From: Pseudomonas hunanensis
Lineage (GTDB): Bacteria > Pseudomonadota > Gammaproteobacteria > Pseudomonadales > Pseudomonadaceae
Assembly: GCF_013393325.1 (NCBI RefSeq)
Contig: NZ_QJRC01000068.1
Location: 1 to 37,005, forward strand
DNA length: 37,005 nucleotides
Reading direction: 5' to 3'
Shown here: positions 26,937 through 35,373 of the stretch, one piece after another
Layout of the letters: each line of letters starts with the position of its first letter
How positions within the stretch are numbered: the first letter of the stretch is position 1
Notes under the pieces: model-generated
Told to the model about the DNA's origin: nothing
What the model saw: only the letters and a program-made list of their open reading frames with translations
The model's database searches: none
Program-made: the position numbers and the translations under genes

Positions 26937-27167
26937 TCAGTTCTGGCGGCCAGGGCCTTGCTGCAAGTGTGCCTGGCTGCAATACCAATCGTTGCCTTGC
27001 TGCAGTGCCCGGTCGTTGGGCAGGTGCACACCGCAATGGGCGCAGCGCACCATCTTCAGCGGCGCATCCAGCTTCGCCTCGGGGTGCGACTGTTGGCTGA
27101 CTTTGAACTTGCGCCACAGCCAGAACGCGGCGGCGATCAGGGCAATCCAGAAAAGTAGGCGAACCAT
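26937..27167 (-). CDS. Small PP0621-family membrane protein with a zinc-ribbon-like end
   Basis: 76-residue protein: an N-terminal membrane segment (residues 1-18, LLFWIALIAAAFWLW in part), a basic linker and a C-terminal cysteine/histidine motif (CAHCGVHLP, then WYCSQAHL) that should bind a metal. The ATG at 27167 is chosen because the membrane segment starts there; the longer frame adds 27 unlikely residues. I recall this as a conserved Pseudomonas family of unknown function found downstream of bamD. Nothing in the sequence tells its role. Confidence 0.75.
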   Translation of the reverse strand: MVRLLFWIALIAAAFWLWRKFKVSQQSHPEAKLDAPLKMVRCAHCGVHLPNDRALQQGNDWYCSQAHLQQGPGRQN

Positions 27168-27216
27168 GGTGTCCAGCTTGTCGATTGAAGAAGCCGACAG
27201 TCTAGGACGCGGCCAA

Positions 27217-27246
27217 TAAAAAAGGGAGGCCCAAGGCTTCCCTTTC
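27217..27246 (-). terminator. Intrinsic terminator of bamD
   Basis: On the minus strand AAAGGGAAGC, CTTGG, GCCTCCCTTT forms a 10-bp stem with one mismatch, followed by TTTATTGG. It begins about 16 bp after the bamD stop codon. Confidence 0.8.
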
Positions 27247-27261
27247 ATTTACCGCTGCGGG

Positions 27262-28281
27262 TCAGTCGAACAGACCAAAGGTCATGTAGCTGAACCAGGA
27301 GCGGTCTTTCTCGGCCTCTTTCGGGCCTTCCGGCACGATCGGGTCGCCGTTTTCGTCTTTAGGCAGCAGCTCTTGCGGCATCTCGTCACGCGCGTCCTGG
27401 AACTGCTTGACCACGTCCTGGTTGGCGCGGGTTTCGCCCGGCGGCAGCGGGGCGTCGGTCTCGATCAGGCCCAGGGTGGCCTTGGACAGCCAGCCACGGC
27501 CGTCAGACTCGGTCTGCTTGGGCTGGAACTCGCCATCGACCAGGCTCGGGTGGTCCGGGTAGTTGAGCTTGAGGGTTTCCAGGCTGCTGGCGGCCAGTTC
27601 GTCCAGGTGCATTTTCTGGTACGACTCGACCATCACTGCAAGGCCGTCACCGACCGATGGGGTTTCCTGGAAGTTCTCGACCACGTAGCGGCCCCGGTTG
27701 GCGGCAGCTACGTAAGCCTGGCGGCTCAGGTAGTAATCGGCCACGTGGATTTCGTACGAGGCCAGCAGGTTGCGCAGGTAGATCATGCGCTGCTTGGCGT
27801 CTGGCGCGTAGCGGCTGTTGGGGAAGCGACTGGTCAGCTGGGCGAACTCGTTGTACGAGTCGCGGGCGGCGCCCGGGTCACGCTTGGTCATGTCCAGTGG
27901 CAGGAAGCGCGCCAGCAGGCCACGGTCCTGGTCGAACGAGGTCAGGCCCTTGAGGTAGTAGGCGTAATCGACGTTCGGGTGCTGCGGGTGCAGACGGATG
28001 AAGCGCTCGGCGGCCGACTTGGCGGCCTCAGGCTCGGAGTTCTTGTAGTTGGCGTAGATCAGCTCGAGCTGCGCCTGGTCGGCATAGCGGCCGAACGGGT
28101 AGCGCGATTCCAGGGCCTTGAGCTTGTTCACGGCGCTGGTGTAGCTGGAGTTGTCCAGATCAGCCTGGGCCTGCTGGTACAGCTCGGCCTCGCTGAGGTT
28201 CTCGTCAATGACCTCTTTATTAGAGGAACAGGCCGCGGTAAGCCCGAGGATGGCGATCAGCAGCAGGTGTTTCACTTGCAT
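27262..28281 (-). CDS. bamD: Outer membrane protein assembly factor BamD
   Basis: 339-residue lipoprotein of the BAM complex, which inserts beta-barrel proteins in the outer membrane. The signal peptide ends in a lipobox-like LTAAC (C18). TPR-type helices follow, with the BamD marks [21 protein letters not shown] in parts and [21 protein letters not shown] in parts. The family is usually about 245 residues in E. coli. This one carries an extra charged C-terminus (after about residue 245), including a [11 protein letters not shown] and a [11 protein letters not shown] segment, which is usual in Pseudomonas. The ATG at 28281 is chosen because it gives the lipoprotein signal. Divergent from rluD across 147 bp, as in many gammaproteobacteria. 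Confidence 0.95.
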   Translation of the reverse strand: MQVKHLLLIAILGLTAACSSNKEVIDENLSEAELYQQAQADLDNSSYTSAVNKLKALESRYPFGRYADQAQLELIYANYKNSEPEAAKSAAERFIRLHPQHPNVDYAYYLKGLTSFDQDRGLLARFLPLDMTKRDPGAARDSYNEFAQLTSRFPNSRYAPDAKQRMIYLRNLLASYEIHVADYYLSRQAYVAAANRGRYVVENFQETPSVGDGLAVMVESYQKMHLDELAASSLETLKLNYPDHPSLVDGEFQPKQTESDGRGWLSKATLGLIETDAPLPPGETRANQDVVKQFQDARDEMPQELLPKDENGDPIVPEGPKEAEKDRSWFSYMTFGLFD

Positions 28282-28428
28282 GGCGGCTTGCGTCCCTTTG
28301 ACGGCCGCTGTCTTGGGCGGTGCCGTCCTGTTATGATGAGCGCCCCGGCCAACCCCGGGACAAAAGAAGCCGTATTTAACCACAAGCTCGCAGCCGAAAC
28401 CAAAGGCTGTGCGCCCGCCGAATCGAGC

Positions 28429-29391
28429 ATGTCCGAGATCATTCAACTTAGCGCAGAGGTACCGTCCGAACTGGGCGGCCAACGCCTCGACCAGGTCGCC
28501 GCCCAATTGTTCGCCGAGTACTCGCGTTCGCGGCTAACTTCGTGGATCAAAGAGGGCCGCCTGACGGTCGATGGTGCAGTCGTGCGCCCTCGAGACCTCG
28601 TCTATGGCGGTTCGCTGCTTGCCTTGGAGGCCGAGCAAGAGGCCCAGGGTGAGTGGATCGCAGAAGATATCGAACTGGATATCGTCTACGAAGACGACCA
28701 TATCATGGTGATCAACAAGCCTGCCGGGCTGGTCGTGCACCCGGCCGCCGGGCATGCCAGCGGTACGCTGCTCAATGCGCTGCTGCACCACGTGCCAGAC
28801 ATCGTCAACGTGCCGCGCGCCGGTATCGTTCACCGCCTGGACAAGGACACCACCGGCTTGATGGTGGTGGCCAAGACCTTGCAGGCGCAGACCAAGCTGG
28901 TCGAGCAGATGCAGGCCCGCAAGGTCAGCCGTATCTACGAGTGCATCGTGATTGGTGTGGTGACAGCCGGTGGCAAGATCGACGCGCCCATTGGCCGCCA
29001 TGGCGGCATGCGCCAGCGCATGGCGGTAACCGACGGCGGCAAGCCGGCGGTCAGCCATTACCGTGTGCTCAAGCGCTTCCGCTCGCACACCCATGTACGA
29101 GTGAAGCTGGAAACCGGCCGCACCCACCAGATTCGCGTGCACATGGCCCATGTAGGTTTCCCCCTGGTTGGCGACCAGACGTACGGCGGGCGCTTCCGTA
29201 TTCCGCCGGCTGCCAGCCCAACCATGGTCGAGGCGGTCAAGACCTTCCCGCGCCAGGCGCTGCATGCGCGTTTCCTCGCCTTGGCCCACCCGATTACCGG
29301 TGAAATCATGAAGTGGGAGTCGCCACTGCCGGATGACTTCGTCTGGTTATTGTCGCTTTTGAACCAGGACCGCGAGAGCTTCATCGGATGA
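28429..29391 (+). CDS. rluD: 23S rRNA pseudouridine synthase RluD
   Basis: 320-residue enzyme that makes pseudouridines in helix 69 of 23S rRNA (E. coli positions 1911, 1915, 1917). It has an N-terminal S4 RNA-binding domain (about residues 18-65) and the catalytic motif HRLDKDTTG with D138, plus [12 protein letters not shown] and [10 protein letters not shown] chose the ATG at 28429 from the family N-terminus ([12 protein letters not shown]); the open frame extends far upstream but that part is antisense to bamD. Its stop overlaps the pgeF start by 4 bp. Confidence 0.96.
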   Translation: MSEIIQLSAEVPSELGGQRLDQVAAQLFAEYSRSRLTSWIKEGRLTVDGAVVRPRDLVYGGSLLALEAEQEAQGEWIAEDIELDIVYEDDHIMVINKPAGLVVHPAAGHASGTLLNALLHHVPDIVNVPRAGIVHRLDKDTTGLMVVAKTLQAQTKLVEQMQARKVSRIYECIVIGVVTAGGKIDAPIGRHGGMRQRMAVTDGGKPAVSHYRVLKRFRSHTHVRVKLETGRTHQIRVHMAHVGFPLVGDQTYGGRFRIPPAASPTMVEAVKTFPRQALHARFLALAHPITGEIMKWESPLPDDFVWLLSLLNQDRESFIG

Positions 29392-30128
29392 GTGGCCTGG
29401 CGCAGTCGCTGCTGATCCCCGACTGGCCGGCCCCGGCCTCGGTTCGCGCCTGTGTCACCACCCGTCAGGGCGGCGTCAGCCTGCCGCCTTATGAAACCTT
29501 CAACCTTGGCGACCACGTGGGGGACGACCCTGCCGCCGTCGCCGAGAACCGCCGTCGCCTCAGCGCCCCGTTCGCCATTCAGCCGGCCTGGCTCAAGCAG
29601 GTACATGGCCTGGTGGTGGCGGCTGCCGACCCAGCCGTGGTGGCCGAGGCCGACGCCAGCTGGACCGACCAGCCTGGCATTGCCTGCACCGTGATGACTG
29701 CCGATTGCCTGCCTGCGCTGTTCTGTGACCGCGCGGGCACCCGTGTGGCCGCGGCACATGCAGGCTGGCGTGGGCTGGCTGGCGGTGTGCTGGAAGCCAC
29801 CTTGGACCGCCTGGCACTGCCGGCGGAAGAGGTGCTGGTGTGGCTGGGGCCGGCCATTGGCCCGCAGGCGTTCGAGGTAGGGCTGGAAGTGCGCGATGCC
29901 TTCACTGCCGTGCATCCAGAAGCCGCCCGGGCGTTTGTCGAGGGCGAGCGTCCGGGCAAGCTGATGGCCGACATCTATGAGCTGGCGCGTATTCGCCTGG
30001 CTGCTCGTGGCGTCACTGCCGTTTATGGCGGTGGCTTTTGCACGGTCAGCGATCAGCGGTTCTTCTCCTATCGCCGTACCCCGCAGGGTGGGCGGTTTGC
30101 ATCCTTGGTGTGGCTGGAGCCTCGCTAA
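29388..30128 (+). CDS. pgeF: Peptidoglycan editing factor / purine nucleoside phosphorylase (YfiH family)
   Basis: 246-residue protein of the multicopper-oxidase-like (laccase domain, DUF152) family. Metal-site residues are H73 (KQVHG), C107 (TADCLPA) and H124 (AAHAGWRG). Homologues act on purine nucleosides and, in E. coli (YfiH), prevent wrong amino acids such as serine from entering peptidoglycan. The overlap with rluD (ATGA) indicates coupling; rluD-pgeF-clpB is a common order in proteobacteria. Confidence 0.92.
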   Translation: MSGLAQSLLIPDWPAPASVRACVTTRQGGVSLPPYETFNLGDHVGDDPAAVAENRRRLSAPFAIQPAWLKQVHGLVVAAADPAVVAEADASWTDQPGIACTVMTADCLPALFCDRAGTRVAAAHAGWRGLAGGVLEATLDRLALPAEEVLVWLGPAIGPQAFEVGLEVRDAFTAVHPEAARAFVEGERPGKLMADIYELARIRLAARGVTAVYGGGFCTVSDQRFFSYRRTPQGGRFASLVWLEPR

Positions 30129-30135
30129 TCCAACA

Positions 30136-30153
30136 GGTTGACTTCGGTCAACC
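30136..30153. terminator. Compact UUCG hairpin after pgeF
   Basis: GGTTGAC, TTCG, GTCAACC: a perfect 7-bp stem closed by the very stable TTCG tetraloop, 7 bp after the pgeF stop. No T-run follows, so it may be a stabilising 3' end or a weak terminator separating pgeF from the clpB promoter. Confidence 0.5.
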
Positions 30154-30161
30154 CCGCTACG

Positions 30162-30189
30162 CTTGAATCTTCCAGAATCAACCTTATCT
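30162..30189 (+). promoter_or_regulatory. Sigma-32 heat-shock promoter of clpB
   Basis: CTTGAA (30162-30167), a spacer of 14 bp, and CCTTATCT (30182-30189). The -35 is the full sigma-32 core and the -10 resembles CCCCATNT. It lies about 80 bp upstream of the clpB ATG. Established knowledge: clpB is a heat-shock gene under RpoH in gammaproteobacteria. Confidence 0.78.
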
Positions 30190-30267
30190 ATAAGGTCATC
30201 TCAGGCAGGTTCTTCATAAACAGGCGCTGTCCATCGCTCCGACCTGCCCTTTAAAGGAAGGTACACC

Positions 30268-32832
30268 ATGCGAATAGACCGTTTGACCAGCAAGCTGCAA
30301 CTTGCAATATCCGATGCCCAGTCCCTGGCCGTTGGCATGGACCACCCTGCCATCGAGCCCGTGCACCTGGTACAGGCGCTGCTTGAACAACAGGGCGGCT
30401 CCATCAAGCCTCTGCTGATGCAGGTAGGCTTCGACATCAACAGCCTTCGCCAAGGGCTGGTGAAAGAGCTCGACCAACTGCCGAAAATCCAGAACCCCAC
30501 CGGCGATGTGAACATGTCGCAGGACCTGGCGCGCCTGCTCAACCAGGCCGACCGCCTGGCCCAGCAGAAGGGTGACCAGTTCATTTCCAGCGAACTGGTA
30601 CTGCTGGCCGCCATGGACGAGAACAGCAAACTCGGCAAACTGCTGCTGAGCCAGGGCGTGACCAAGAAAGCCTTGGAAAACGCCATCAACAACCTGCGCG
30701 GCGGCGCGGCAGTGAATGACGCCAACGCCGAGGAGTCGCGCCAGGCCCTGGACAAGTACACCGTCGACCTGACCAAGCGTGCCGAAGAAGGCAAGCTGGA
30801 CCCGGTGATCGGCCGTGACGATGAAATCCGCCGTACCGTGCAGGTACTGCAACGCCGTACCAAGAACAACCCGGTGCTGATTGGTGAGCCTGGCGTGGGT
30901 AAAACCGCCATCGCCGAGGGCCTGGCCCAGCGCATCATCAATGGTGAAGTGCCAGACGGCCTCAAGGGCAAGCGCCTGCTGGCGCTGGACATGGGGGCGC
31001 TGATTGCCGGTGCCAAATACCGCGGCGAGTTCGAAGAGCGTCTGAAAGGCCTGCTGAACGAGCTGTCCAAGCAGGAAGGCCAGATCATCCTGTTCATCGA
31101 CGAACTGCACACCATGGTCGGCGCTGGCAAAGGCGAGGGCGCCATGGACGCCGGCAACATGCTCAAGCCGGCCCTGGCCCGCGGCGAGTTGCACTGCGTC
31201 GGTGCCACTACGCTGAACGAGTATCGCCAGTTCATCGAGAAGGACGCCGCCCTGGAGCGCCGTTTCCAGAAGGTGCTGGTAGAGGAGCCGAGCGAGGAAG
31301 ACACCATCGCTATCCTGCGTGGCCTGAAAGAGCGCTATGAAGTGCACCACAAGGTGGCCATCACCGACGGTGCAATTATCGCTGCGGCCAAGCTCAGCCA
31401 TCGCTACATCACTGACCGCCAGCTGCCGGACAAGGCCATTGACCTGATCGACGAAGCGGCCAGCCGTATCCGTATGGAGATCGACTCCAAGCCGGAAGTG
31501 CTCGACCGCCTTGATCGCCGCCTGATCCAGTTGAAGGTGGAGTCGCAGGCGCTGAAGAAAGAAGAAGACGAAGCGGCAAAAAAACGCCTGGAGAAGCTGA
31601 CCGAGGAAATCGAGCGGCTGGAGCGTGAGTATTCCGACCTGGAGGAAATCTGGGCCTCGGAAAAAGCCGAAGTGCAGGGCTCGGCGCAGATCCAGCAAAA
31701 GATCGAGCAGGCTCGCCAGGAGCTGGAAACCGCCCGTCGCAAAGGCGACCTGAGCCGCATGGCCGAACTGCAGTACGGGGTGATCCCGGACTTGGAGCGC
31801 AGCCTGCAGATGGTCGACCAGCACGGCAAGACCGAGAACCAGTTGCTGCGCAACAAGGTGACCGAGGAAGAAATTGCCGAAGTGGTGTCGAAGTGGACCG
31901 GTATTCCCGTGGCCAAGATGCTCGAAGGCGAGCGTGAGAAGCTGCTGAAGATGGAAGCGTTGCTGCACCAGCGCGTGATCGGTCAGGGTGAGGCGGTAAC
32001 CGCCGTGGCCAACGCCGTGCGCCGCTCGCGTGCCGGGCTGTCCGACCCGAACCGGCCAAGTGGTTCGTTCCTGTTCCTCGGCCCTACCGGCGTGGGCAAG
32101 ACCGAACTGTGCAAGGCGCTGGCCGAGTTCCTGTTCGACACCGAAGAGGCGATGGTGCGCATCGACATGTCCGAGTTCATGGAGAAGCACTCCGTGGCTC
32201 GCCTGATTGGTGCACCGCCAGGCTATGTAGGTTATGAAGAGGGCGGCTACCTGACCGAGGCTGTACGGCGCAAGCCATACTCGGTGGTGCTGCTGGACGA
32301 GGTGGAGAAGGCCCACCCGGATGTGTTCAACGTACTGCTGCAGGTGCTGGAAGACGGCCGCCTGACTGACAGTCATGGGCGCACCGTGGACTTCCGCAAC
32401 ACCGTGATCGTGATGACTTCCAACCTGGGCTCGGCGCAGATTCAGGAGCTGGTGGGTGACCGCGAGGCGCAACGTGCGGCGGTGATGGATGCGGTGGGTG
32501 CGCACTTCCGTCCGGAGTTCATCAACCGCATCGACGAAGTGGTGGTGTTCGAGCCACTGGGCCGTGAGCAGATCGCCGGCATTACCGAGATTCAGCTGGG
32601 CCGCCTGCGCAGCCGTCTGCTGGAGCGCGAACTGTCGCTGAGCTTGAGCCCGGACGCGTTGGACAAGCTGATTGCCGTGGGTTACGACCCTGTATACGGC
32701 GCACGGCCGCTGAAGCGGGCAATCCAGCGCTGGATCGAAAACCCATTGGCGCAGCTGATCCTGGCAGGCAAGTTTGTGCCGGGTGCGGCGATTACCGCCA
32801 AGGTGGAAGGCGACGAAATCGTCTTTGGCTAA
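30268..32832 (+). CDS. clpB: ATP-dependent disaggregase ClpB (Hsp104 family)
   Basis: 854-residue AAA+ chaperone that works with DnaK to pull proteins from aggregates. Layout: N-domain (1 to about 145), first ATPase domain with Walker A GEPGVGKT (206-213), the coiled-coil M-domain (about 400-525, [15 protein letters not shown] region), second ATPase domain with Walker A GPTGVGKT (605-612). Start ATG with AAGGAAGG upstream. A GTG codon for V149 (30712) sits where E. coli ClpB has its internal start. Own sigma-32 promoter and own terminator. Confidence 0.98.
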   Translation: MRIDRLTSKLQLAISDAQSLAVGMDHPAIEPVHLVQALLEQQGGSIKPLLMQVGFDINSLRQGLVKELDQLPKIQNPTGDVNMSQDLARLLNQADRLAQQKGDQFISSELVLLAAMDENSKLGKLLLSQGVTKKALENAINNLRGGAAVNDANAEESRQALDKYTVDLTKRAEEGKLDPVIGRDDEIRRTVQVLQRRTKNNPVLIGEPGVGKTAIAEGLAQRIINGEVPDGLKGKRLLALDMGALIAGAKYRGEFEERLKGLLNELSKQEGQIILFIDELHTMVGAGKGEGAMDAGNMLKPALARGELHCVGATTLNEYRQFIEKDAALERRFQKVLVEEPSEEDTIAILRGLKERYEVHHKVAITDGAIIAAAKLSHRYITDRQLPDKAIDLIDEAASRIRMEIDSKPEVLDRLDRRLIQLKVESQALKKEEDEAAKKRLEKLTEEIERLEREYSDLEEIWASEKAEVQGSAQIQQKIEQARQELETARRKGDLSRMAELQYGVIPDLERSLQMVDQHGKTENQLLRNKVTEEEIAEVVSKWTGIPVAKMLEGEREKLLKMEALLHQRVIGQGEAVTAVANAVRRSRAGLSDPNRPSGSFLFLGPTGVGKTELCKALAEFLFDTEEAMVRIDMSEFMEKHSVARLIGAPPGYVGYEEGGYLTEAVRRKPYSVVLLDEVEKAHPDVFNVLLQVLEDGRLTDSHGRTVDFRNTVIVMTSNLGSAQIQELVGDREAQRAAVMDAVGAHFRPEFINRIDEVVVFEPLGREQIAGITEIQLGRLRSRLLERELSLSLSPDALDKLIAVGYDPVYGARPLKRAIQRWIENPLAQLILAGKFVPGAAITAKVEGDEIVFG

Positions 32833-32846
32833 TTTGCATCCTCATG

Positions 32847-32873
32847 AGCCCCGCACCTGCGGGGCTTTTTTTT
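32847..32873 (+). terminator. Intrinsic terminator of clpB
   Basis: AGCCCCGC, ACCT, GCGGGGCT followed by a run of seven or more T. It begins about 15 bp after the clpB stop codon. Confidence 0.93.
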
Positions 32874-32901
32874 GCTTCTTTACAGGCGCTGTGGATACCG
32901 A

Positions 32902-32931
32902 GAGGGGCGGGTTTGCCAGCGAAGAAGCCGG
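32902..32931. repeat. Degenerate REP element
   Basis: GGGGCGGGTTTGCCAGCGAAG resembles the REP unit at 18548-18575 (GGAGCGGGTTTACCCGCGAAAG) but the right arm is disrupted (GCCAGC for ACCCGC). It lies in the 400-bp gap between clpB and the tRNA cluster. Confidence 0.5.
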
Positions 32932-32999
32932 CACAGCCCAGTAAAACCGGGGCTTTCCGGCCGCTTTGGATAACTTGCTGAAATTTTTGAAATTTTTGC

Positions 33000-33028
33000 T
33001 TGCATCATATTTAGAGTGCCCCTAATAT
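33000..33028 (+). promoter_or_regulatory. Upstream promoter (P1) of the tRNA cluster
   Basis: TTGCAT (33000-33005), 17-bp spacer, TAATAT (33023-33028), followed by a GC-rich stretch (CGCCGCG). It would make a leader of about 200 nt before tRNA-Asn. AT-rich tracts (AAATTTTTG twice) lie just upstream and could serve as an UP element. Confidence 0.5.
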
Positions 33029-33082
33029 ACGCCGCGTTGTCAGGCACTAAGCGAATCACCAGCAACAACGGTGACCGCAAAA

Positions 33083-33104
33083 CAACTTACAAATCAGTAA
33101 GTTG
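33083..33104. promoter_or_regulatory. Palindrome between the two tRNA promoters
   Basis: CAACTTAC, AAATCA, GTAAGTTG: perfect 8-bp arms. It ends 15 bp before the -35 of P2 (33120). It could be a protein-binding site or, in transcripts from P1, an RNA hairpin. Confidence 0.45.
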
Positions 33105-33119
33105 AATGAAAAAAAGTGG

Positions 33120-33147
33120 TTGACAAGCAAAACGAAGAATGTAAAAT
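33120..33147 (+). promoter_or_regulatory. Main promoter (P2) of the tRNA cluster
   Basis: Consensus TTGACA (33120-33125), 16-bp spacer, TAAAAT (33142-33147), followed by the GC-rich discriminator AGCCGGCC typical of stringently controlled stable-RNA promoters. The leader between the predicted start (near 33154) and tRNA-Asn contains CCGAAG/CTTCGG, a short hairpin. Confidence 0.75.
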
Positions 33148-33234
33148 AGCCGGCCTCAGCAGCGACAACGCGAAAGCGAAGCAGCTAAAGAGTCCGAAGC
33201 GAACACAGTCTTCGGAGTTGTACCGAAGTTCAGT

Positions 33235-33310
33235 TCCGCGATAGCTCAGTCGGTAGAGCAAATGACTGTTAATCATTGGGTCCCTGGTTCGAGTCCAGGT
33301 CGCGGAGCCA
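33235..33310 (+). tRNA. tRNA-Asn (anticodon GTT)
   Basis: 76 nt with encoded CCA. Acceptor TCCGCGA pairs with TCGCGGA. The D-arm (AGCTCAGTCGGTAGAGC in part), the anticodon loop with GTT in CTGTTAA, and TTCGAGTC in the T-arm are all present. First gene of the cluster, single copy here. Confidence 0.96.
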
Positions 33311-33314
33311 ATCT

Positions 33315-33391
33315 CGGGGTGTAGCGCAGTCCGGTAGCGCGCCTGCTTTGGGAGCAGGATGTCAGGAGTTCGAATCCCCTCACCCCGACCA
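33315..33391 (+). tRNA. tRNA-Pro (anticodon TGG), copy 1
   Basis: 77 nt with encoded CCA. Acceptor CGGGGTG pairs with CACCCCG; anticodon stem CCTGC/GCAGG with loop TTTGGGA gives anticodon TGG; T-arm contains TTCGAATC. Separated from tRNA-Asn by 4 nt. Identical to copy 2 (33520-33596). Confidence 0.96.
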
Positions 33392-33397
33392 TTTTCC

Positions 33398-33473
33398 GGG
33401 TCGTTAGCTCAGTTGGTAGAGCAGTTGGCTTTTAACCAATTGGTCGTAGGTTCGAATCCTACACGACCCACCA
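33398..33473 (+). tRNA. tRNA-Lys (anticodon TTT), copy 1
   Basis: 76 nt with encoded CCA. Acceptor GGGTCGT pairs with ACGACCC; anticodon loop CTTTTAA gives TTT; T-arm TTCGAATC. Identical to copy 2 (33602-33677). Followed within 8 bp by a terminator-like hairpin. Confidence 0.96.
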
Positions 33474-33480
33474 TGTAAAG

Positions 33481-33511
33481 AAGGGCATCTCAAAGAGATG
33501 CCCTTTTTTTT
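33481..33511 (+). terminator. Terminator-like hairpin inside the tRNA cluster
   Basis: AAGGGCATCTC, AAA, GAGATGCCCTT with a T-run of eight or so. It looks like a strong intrinsic terminator, yet another tRNA-Pro begins only 9 bp after it. It is near-identical to the hairpin at 33683-33714. Confidence 0.85.
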
Positions 33512-33519
33512 GAAAGACC

Positions 33520-33596
33520 CGGGGTGTAGCGCAGTCCGGTAGCGCGCCTGCTTTGGGAGCAGGATGTCAGGAGTTCGAATCCCCTCACCCCGACCA
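33520..33596 (+). tRNA. tRNA-Pro (anticodon TGG), copy 2
   Basis: Identical over all 77 nt to the copy at 33315-33391, with CCA encoded. No promoter fits in the 9 bp between the preceding hairpin and its 5' end. Confidence 0.96.
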
Positions 33597-33601
33597 TTTT
33601 T

Positions 33602-33677
33602 GGGTCGTTAGCTCAGTTGGTAGAGCAGTTGGCTTTTAACCAATTGGTCGTAGGTTCGAATCCTACACGACCCACCA
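33602..33677 (+). tRNA. tRNA-Lys (anticodon TTT), copy 2
   Basis: Identical over all 76 nt to the copy at 33398-33473. Follows tRNA-Pro copy 2 by 5 bp (TTTTT), against 6 bp (TTTTCC) in the first module. Confidence 0.96.
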
Positions 33678-33682
33678 TGAAC

Positions 33683-33714
33683 AAAGGGCATCTCGCAAGA
33701 GATGCCCTTTTTCT
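33683..33714 (+). terminator. Terminator at the end of the tRNA cluster
   Basis: AAAGGGCATCTC, GCAA, GAGATGCCCTTT followed by TTCTTT. The stem is shared with the hairpin at 33481-33511; loop and flanks differ slightly, which shows the two modules are an older duplication with some drift. Confidence 0.9.
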
Positions 33715-33732
33715 TTGCCTGTCAGAATGTTG

Positions 33733-33779
33733 GGCCTGCCTTGCAGGCCTTGCGCCGCGAGAGGGGCGCTTAGCGCCCC
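33733..33779 (-). terminator. Two hairpins between the tRNA cluster and ndh
   Basis: GGCCTGC, CTT, GCAGGCC (33733-33749) and GGGGCGC, TTA, GCGCCCC (33763-33779). The second lies 10 bp after the ndh stop on the minus strand. Neither has a T-run, so they are weak candidates for the ndh 3' end. Confidence 0.45.
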
Positions 33780-33788
33780 CGACAACTG

Positions 33789-35084
33789 TCAGTGCAGCTT
33801 CAAGCGCGGTTCTGTACCCCGGCCAATCTTGCTACCCAGCATCATCAACGCCGTGCGGAAGAACCCGTACAACGCCATCTGGTGCATGCGGTACAGCGAC
33901 ACGTAGAACATCCGCGCCAGCCAGCCTTCCAGCTTCACACTGCCCATCAGGTTACCCATCAGGTTGCCCACCGCCGAGAAGCGCGACAGCGACACCAGCG
34001 AGCCGTAGTCCTTGTACTCGTAGGTCGGCAGCGCCTTGTTCTCCAGCCGCGCCTTCAGGCTTTGCGCCAGCATCGAAGCCTGTTGGTGCGCAGCCTGGGC
34101 CCGTGGCGGTACGTTGCGGTCGCTGCCGGGTTGCGGGCAGGCGGCGCAGTCACCGAAGGCGAAGATGTTGTCGTCGCGGGTAGTTTGCAGGGTAGGGCGT
34201 ACAACCAGCTGGTTGATGCGATTGGTTTCCAGGCCATCGATGTCCTTGAGGAAGCCTGGCGCACGGATACCCGCCGCCCACACTTTGAGGCTGGCCTGGA
34301 TCACTTCGCCGTCCTTGGTTTTCAGGCCGTCCTCGGTCACTTCACTGACCGCGGCGTTGGTCATCACCTTCACCCCGAGTTTCTCCAGGGTCTTGTGCAC
34401 CGGTACGCTGATGCGCTCCGGCAGCGCCGGCAGTACGCGCGGGCCGGCCTCGATAATTGTGATGTGCATGTCTTTGGGCTGGATGCGGTCCAGGCCATAG
34501 GCCGCCAGCTCGTGGGCGGCATGGTGCAGCTCGGCCGCCAGTTCCACACCGGTGGCGCCGGCGCCGACAATGGCCACGCTGATCTTTTCGCTGGCCACGT
34601 CGCCGGCGTGGGCGCGCAGGTAGTGGTTGAGCAGTTGCTGGTGGAAGCGCTCGGCCTGCTTGCGGGTATCCAGGAACAGGCAATGTTGCGCTGCGCCCAG
34701 CGTGCCGAAGTCGTTGGTGTTGGAACCCACGGCGATGACCAGGGTGTCGTAGCCCAGGGTGCGCGCAGGCAACAGCTCGCGGCCCTCTTCATCGAGGGTG
34801 GCGGCCAGTTGAATCTGTTTGCCTTCACGGTCCAGGCCGCTCATGCGCCCCAACTGGAAATTGAAGTGGTTCCACTTGGCCTGGGCCACGTAGTTCAGTT
34901 CGTCTTCCGAGGAGTTCAGCGAGCCAGCGGCCACTTCGTGCAGCAATGGCTTCCAGATGTGCGTGAGGTTGGCGTCGACCAGGGTGATGTCGGCCTGCTT
35001 GCGCTTGCCCAGGCTTTTACCCAGGCGGGTCGCCAGTTCCAGGCCGCCGGCGCCGCCGCCGACAATCACGATGCGATGAGTCAT
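33789..35084 (-). CDS. ndh: Type II NADH dehydrogenase
   Basis: 431-residue flavoprotein that passes electrons from NADH to ubiquinone without pumping protons. FAD-binding GGGAGGLELATRLG at the N-terminus, second dinucleotide site VAIVGAGATGVELAAEL, FAD contact FAFGDCAACPQ, and hydrophobic C-terminal region (ARMFYVSLYRMHQMALYGFFRT in parts) for membrane association. Length matches E. coli Ndh (434). Preceded in the same direction by a DUF3094 gene 84 bp upstream, probably cotranscribed. A GCCCC/GGGGC hairpin (35116-35128) lies in that gap. Confidence 0.95.
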   Translation of the reverse strand: MTHRIVIVGGGAGGLELATRLGKSLGKRKQADITLVDANLTHIWKPLLHEVAAGSLNSSEDELNYVAQAKWNHFNFQLGRMSGLDREGKQIQLAATLDEEGRELLPARTLGYDTLVIAVGSNTNDFGTLGAAQHCLFLDTRKQAERFHQQLLNHYLRAHAGDVASEKISVAIVGAGATGVELAAELHHAAHELAAYGLDRIQPKDMHITIIEAGPRVLPALPERISVPVHKTLEKLGVKVMTNAAVSEVTEDGLKTKDGEVIQASLKVWAAGIRAPGFLKDIDGLETNRINQLVVRPTLQTTRDDNIFAFGDCAACPQPGSDRNVPPRAQAAHQQASMLAQSLKARLENKALPTYEYKDYGSLVSLSRFSAVGNLMGNLMGSVKLEGWLARMFYVSLYRMHQMALYGFFRTALMMLGSKIGRGTEPRLKLH

Positions 35085-35168
35085 GGGAATATCTCATAAG
35101 GTTTACGGAATTCGTGCCCCTGAGGGGCGGCCGCAAACTGCACGAGGGAAGGGCGAGCGCGAAGCAGC

Positions 35169-35342
35169 TCATAGCACCAGTCCACTCAGCAGGCGGCTGA
35201 TGAGACCCAACCCGATGGTCACGGCCAGCACCAGCACAAGGAGCAGCCACGGCCGGAAGGGCCTGCGCTCGACTTGGTGCTGGGGGGCTCGCAGATACTC
35301 ATCGACACGACGCTGATCTTCCGGGTTCAGGCGGCTGGTCAT
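35169..35342 (-). CDS. Small DUF3094-family membrane protein
   Basis: 57-residue protein: polar N-terminus (TSRLNPEDQRRVDEYLRAP in part), basic RRPFRPW, then one membrane segment of about 20 residues. It matches what I recall of the DUF3094 family, found next to ndh in Pseudomonas. The ATG at 35342 is chosen because the family starts MTSRLNPED; the longer frame adds 19 unlikely residues. Function unknown. Its position before ndh suggests a respiratory or membrane link, which is only guilt by association. Confidence 0.78.
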   Translation of the reverse strand: MTSRLNPEDQRRVDEYLRAPQHQVERRPFRPWLLLVLVLAVTIGLGLISRLLSGLVL

Positions 35343-35373
35343 GGTGGGCCTCGTCAGGTAGACGTTTGTGACT

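Noticed and set aside
27373..28428. Long upstream extension of the rluD reading frame
   Set aside because: It is antisense to bamD; RluD starts at 28429 by family N-terminus and normal length.
28282..28428. Promoter TTGGGC ... TATGAT for rluD
   Set aside because: The -10 (28332-28337) is plausible, but the spacer to TTGGGC is 13 bp and no other -35 fits.
30214..32505. 763-codon open frame on the minus strand over clpB
   Set aside because: Antisense shadow of clpB; composition rich in His, Gln and Leu with no known family.
33617..34183. 188-codon plus-strand frame across tRNA-Lys and ndh
   Set aside because: It begins inside a tRNA and runs antisense to ndh.
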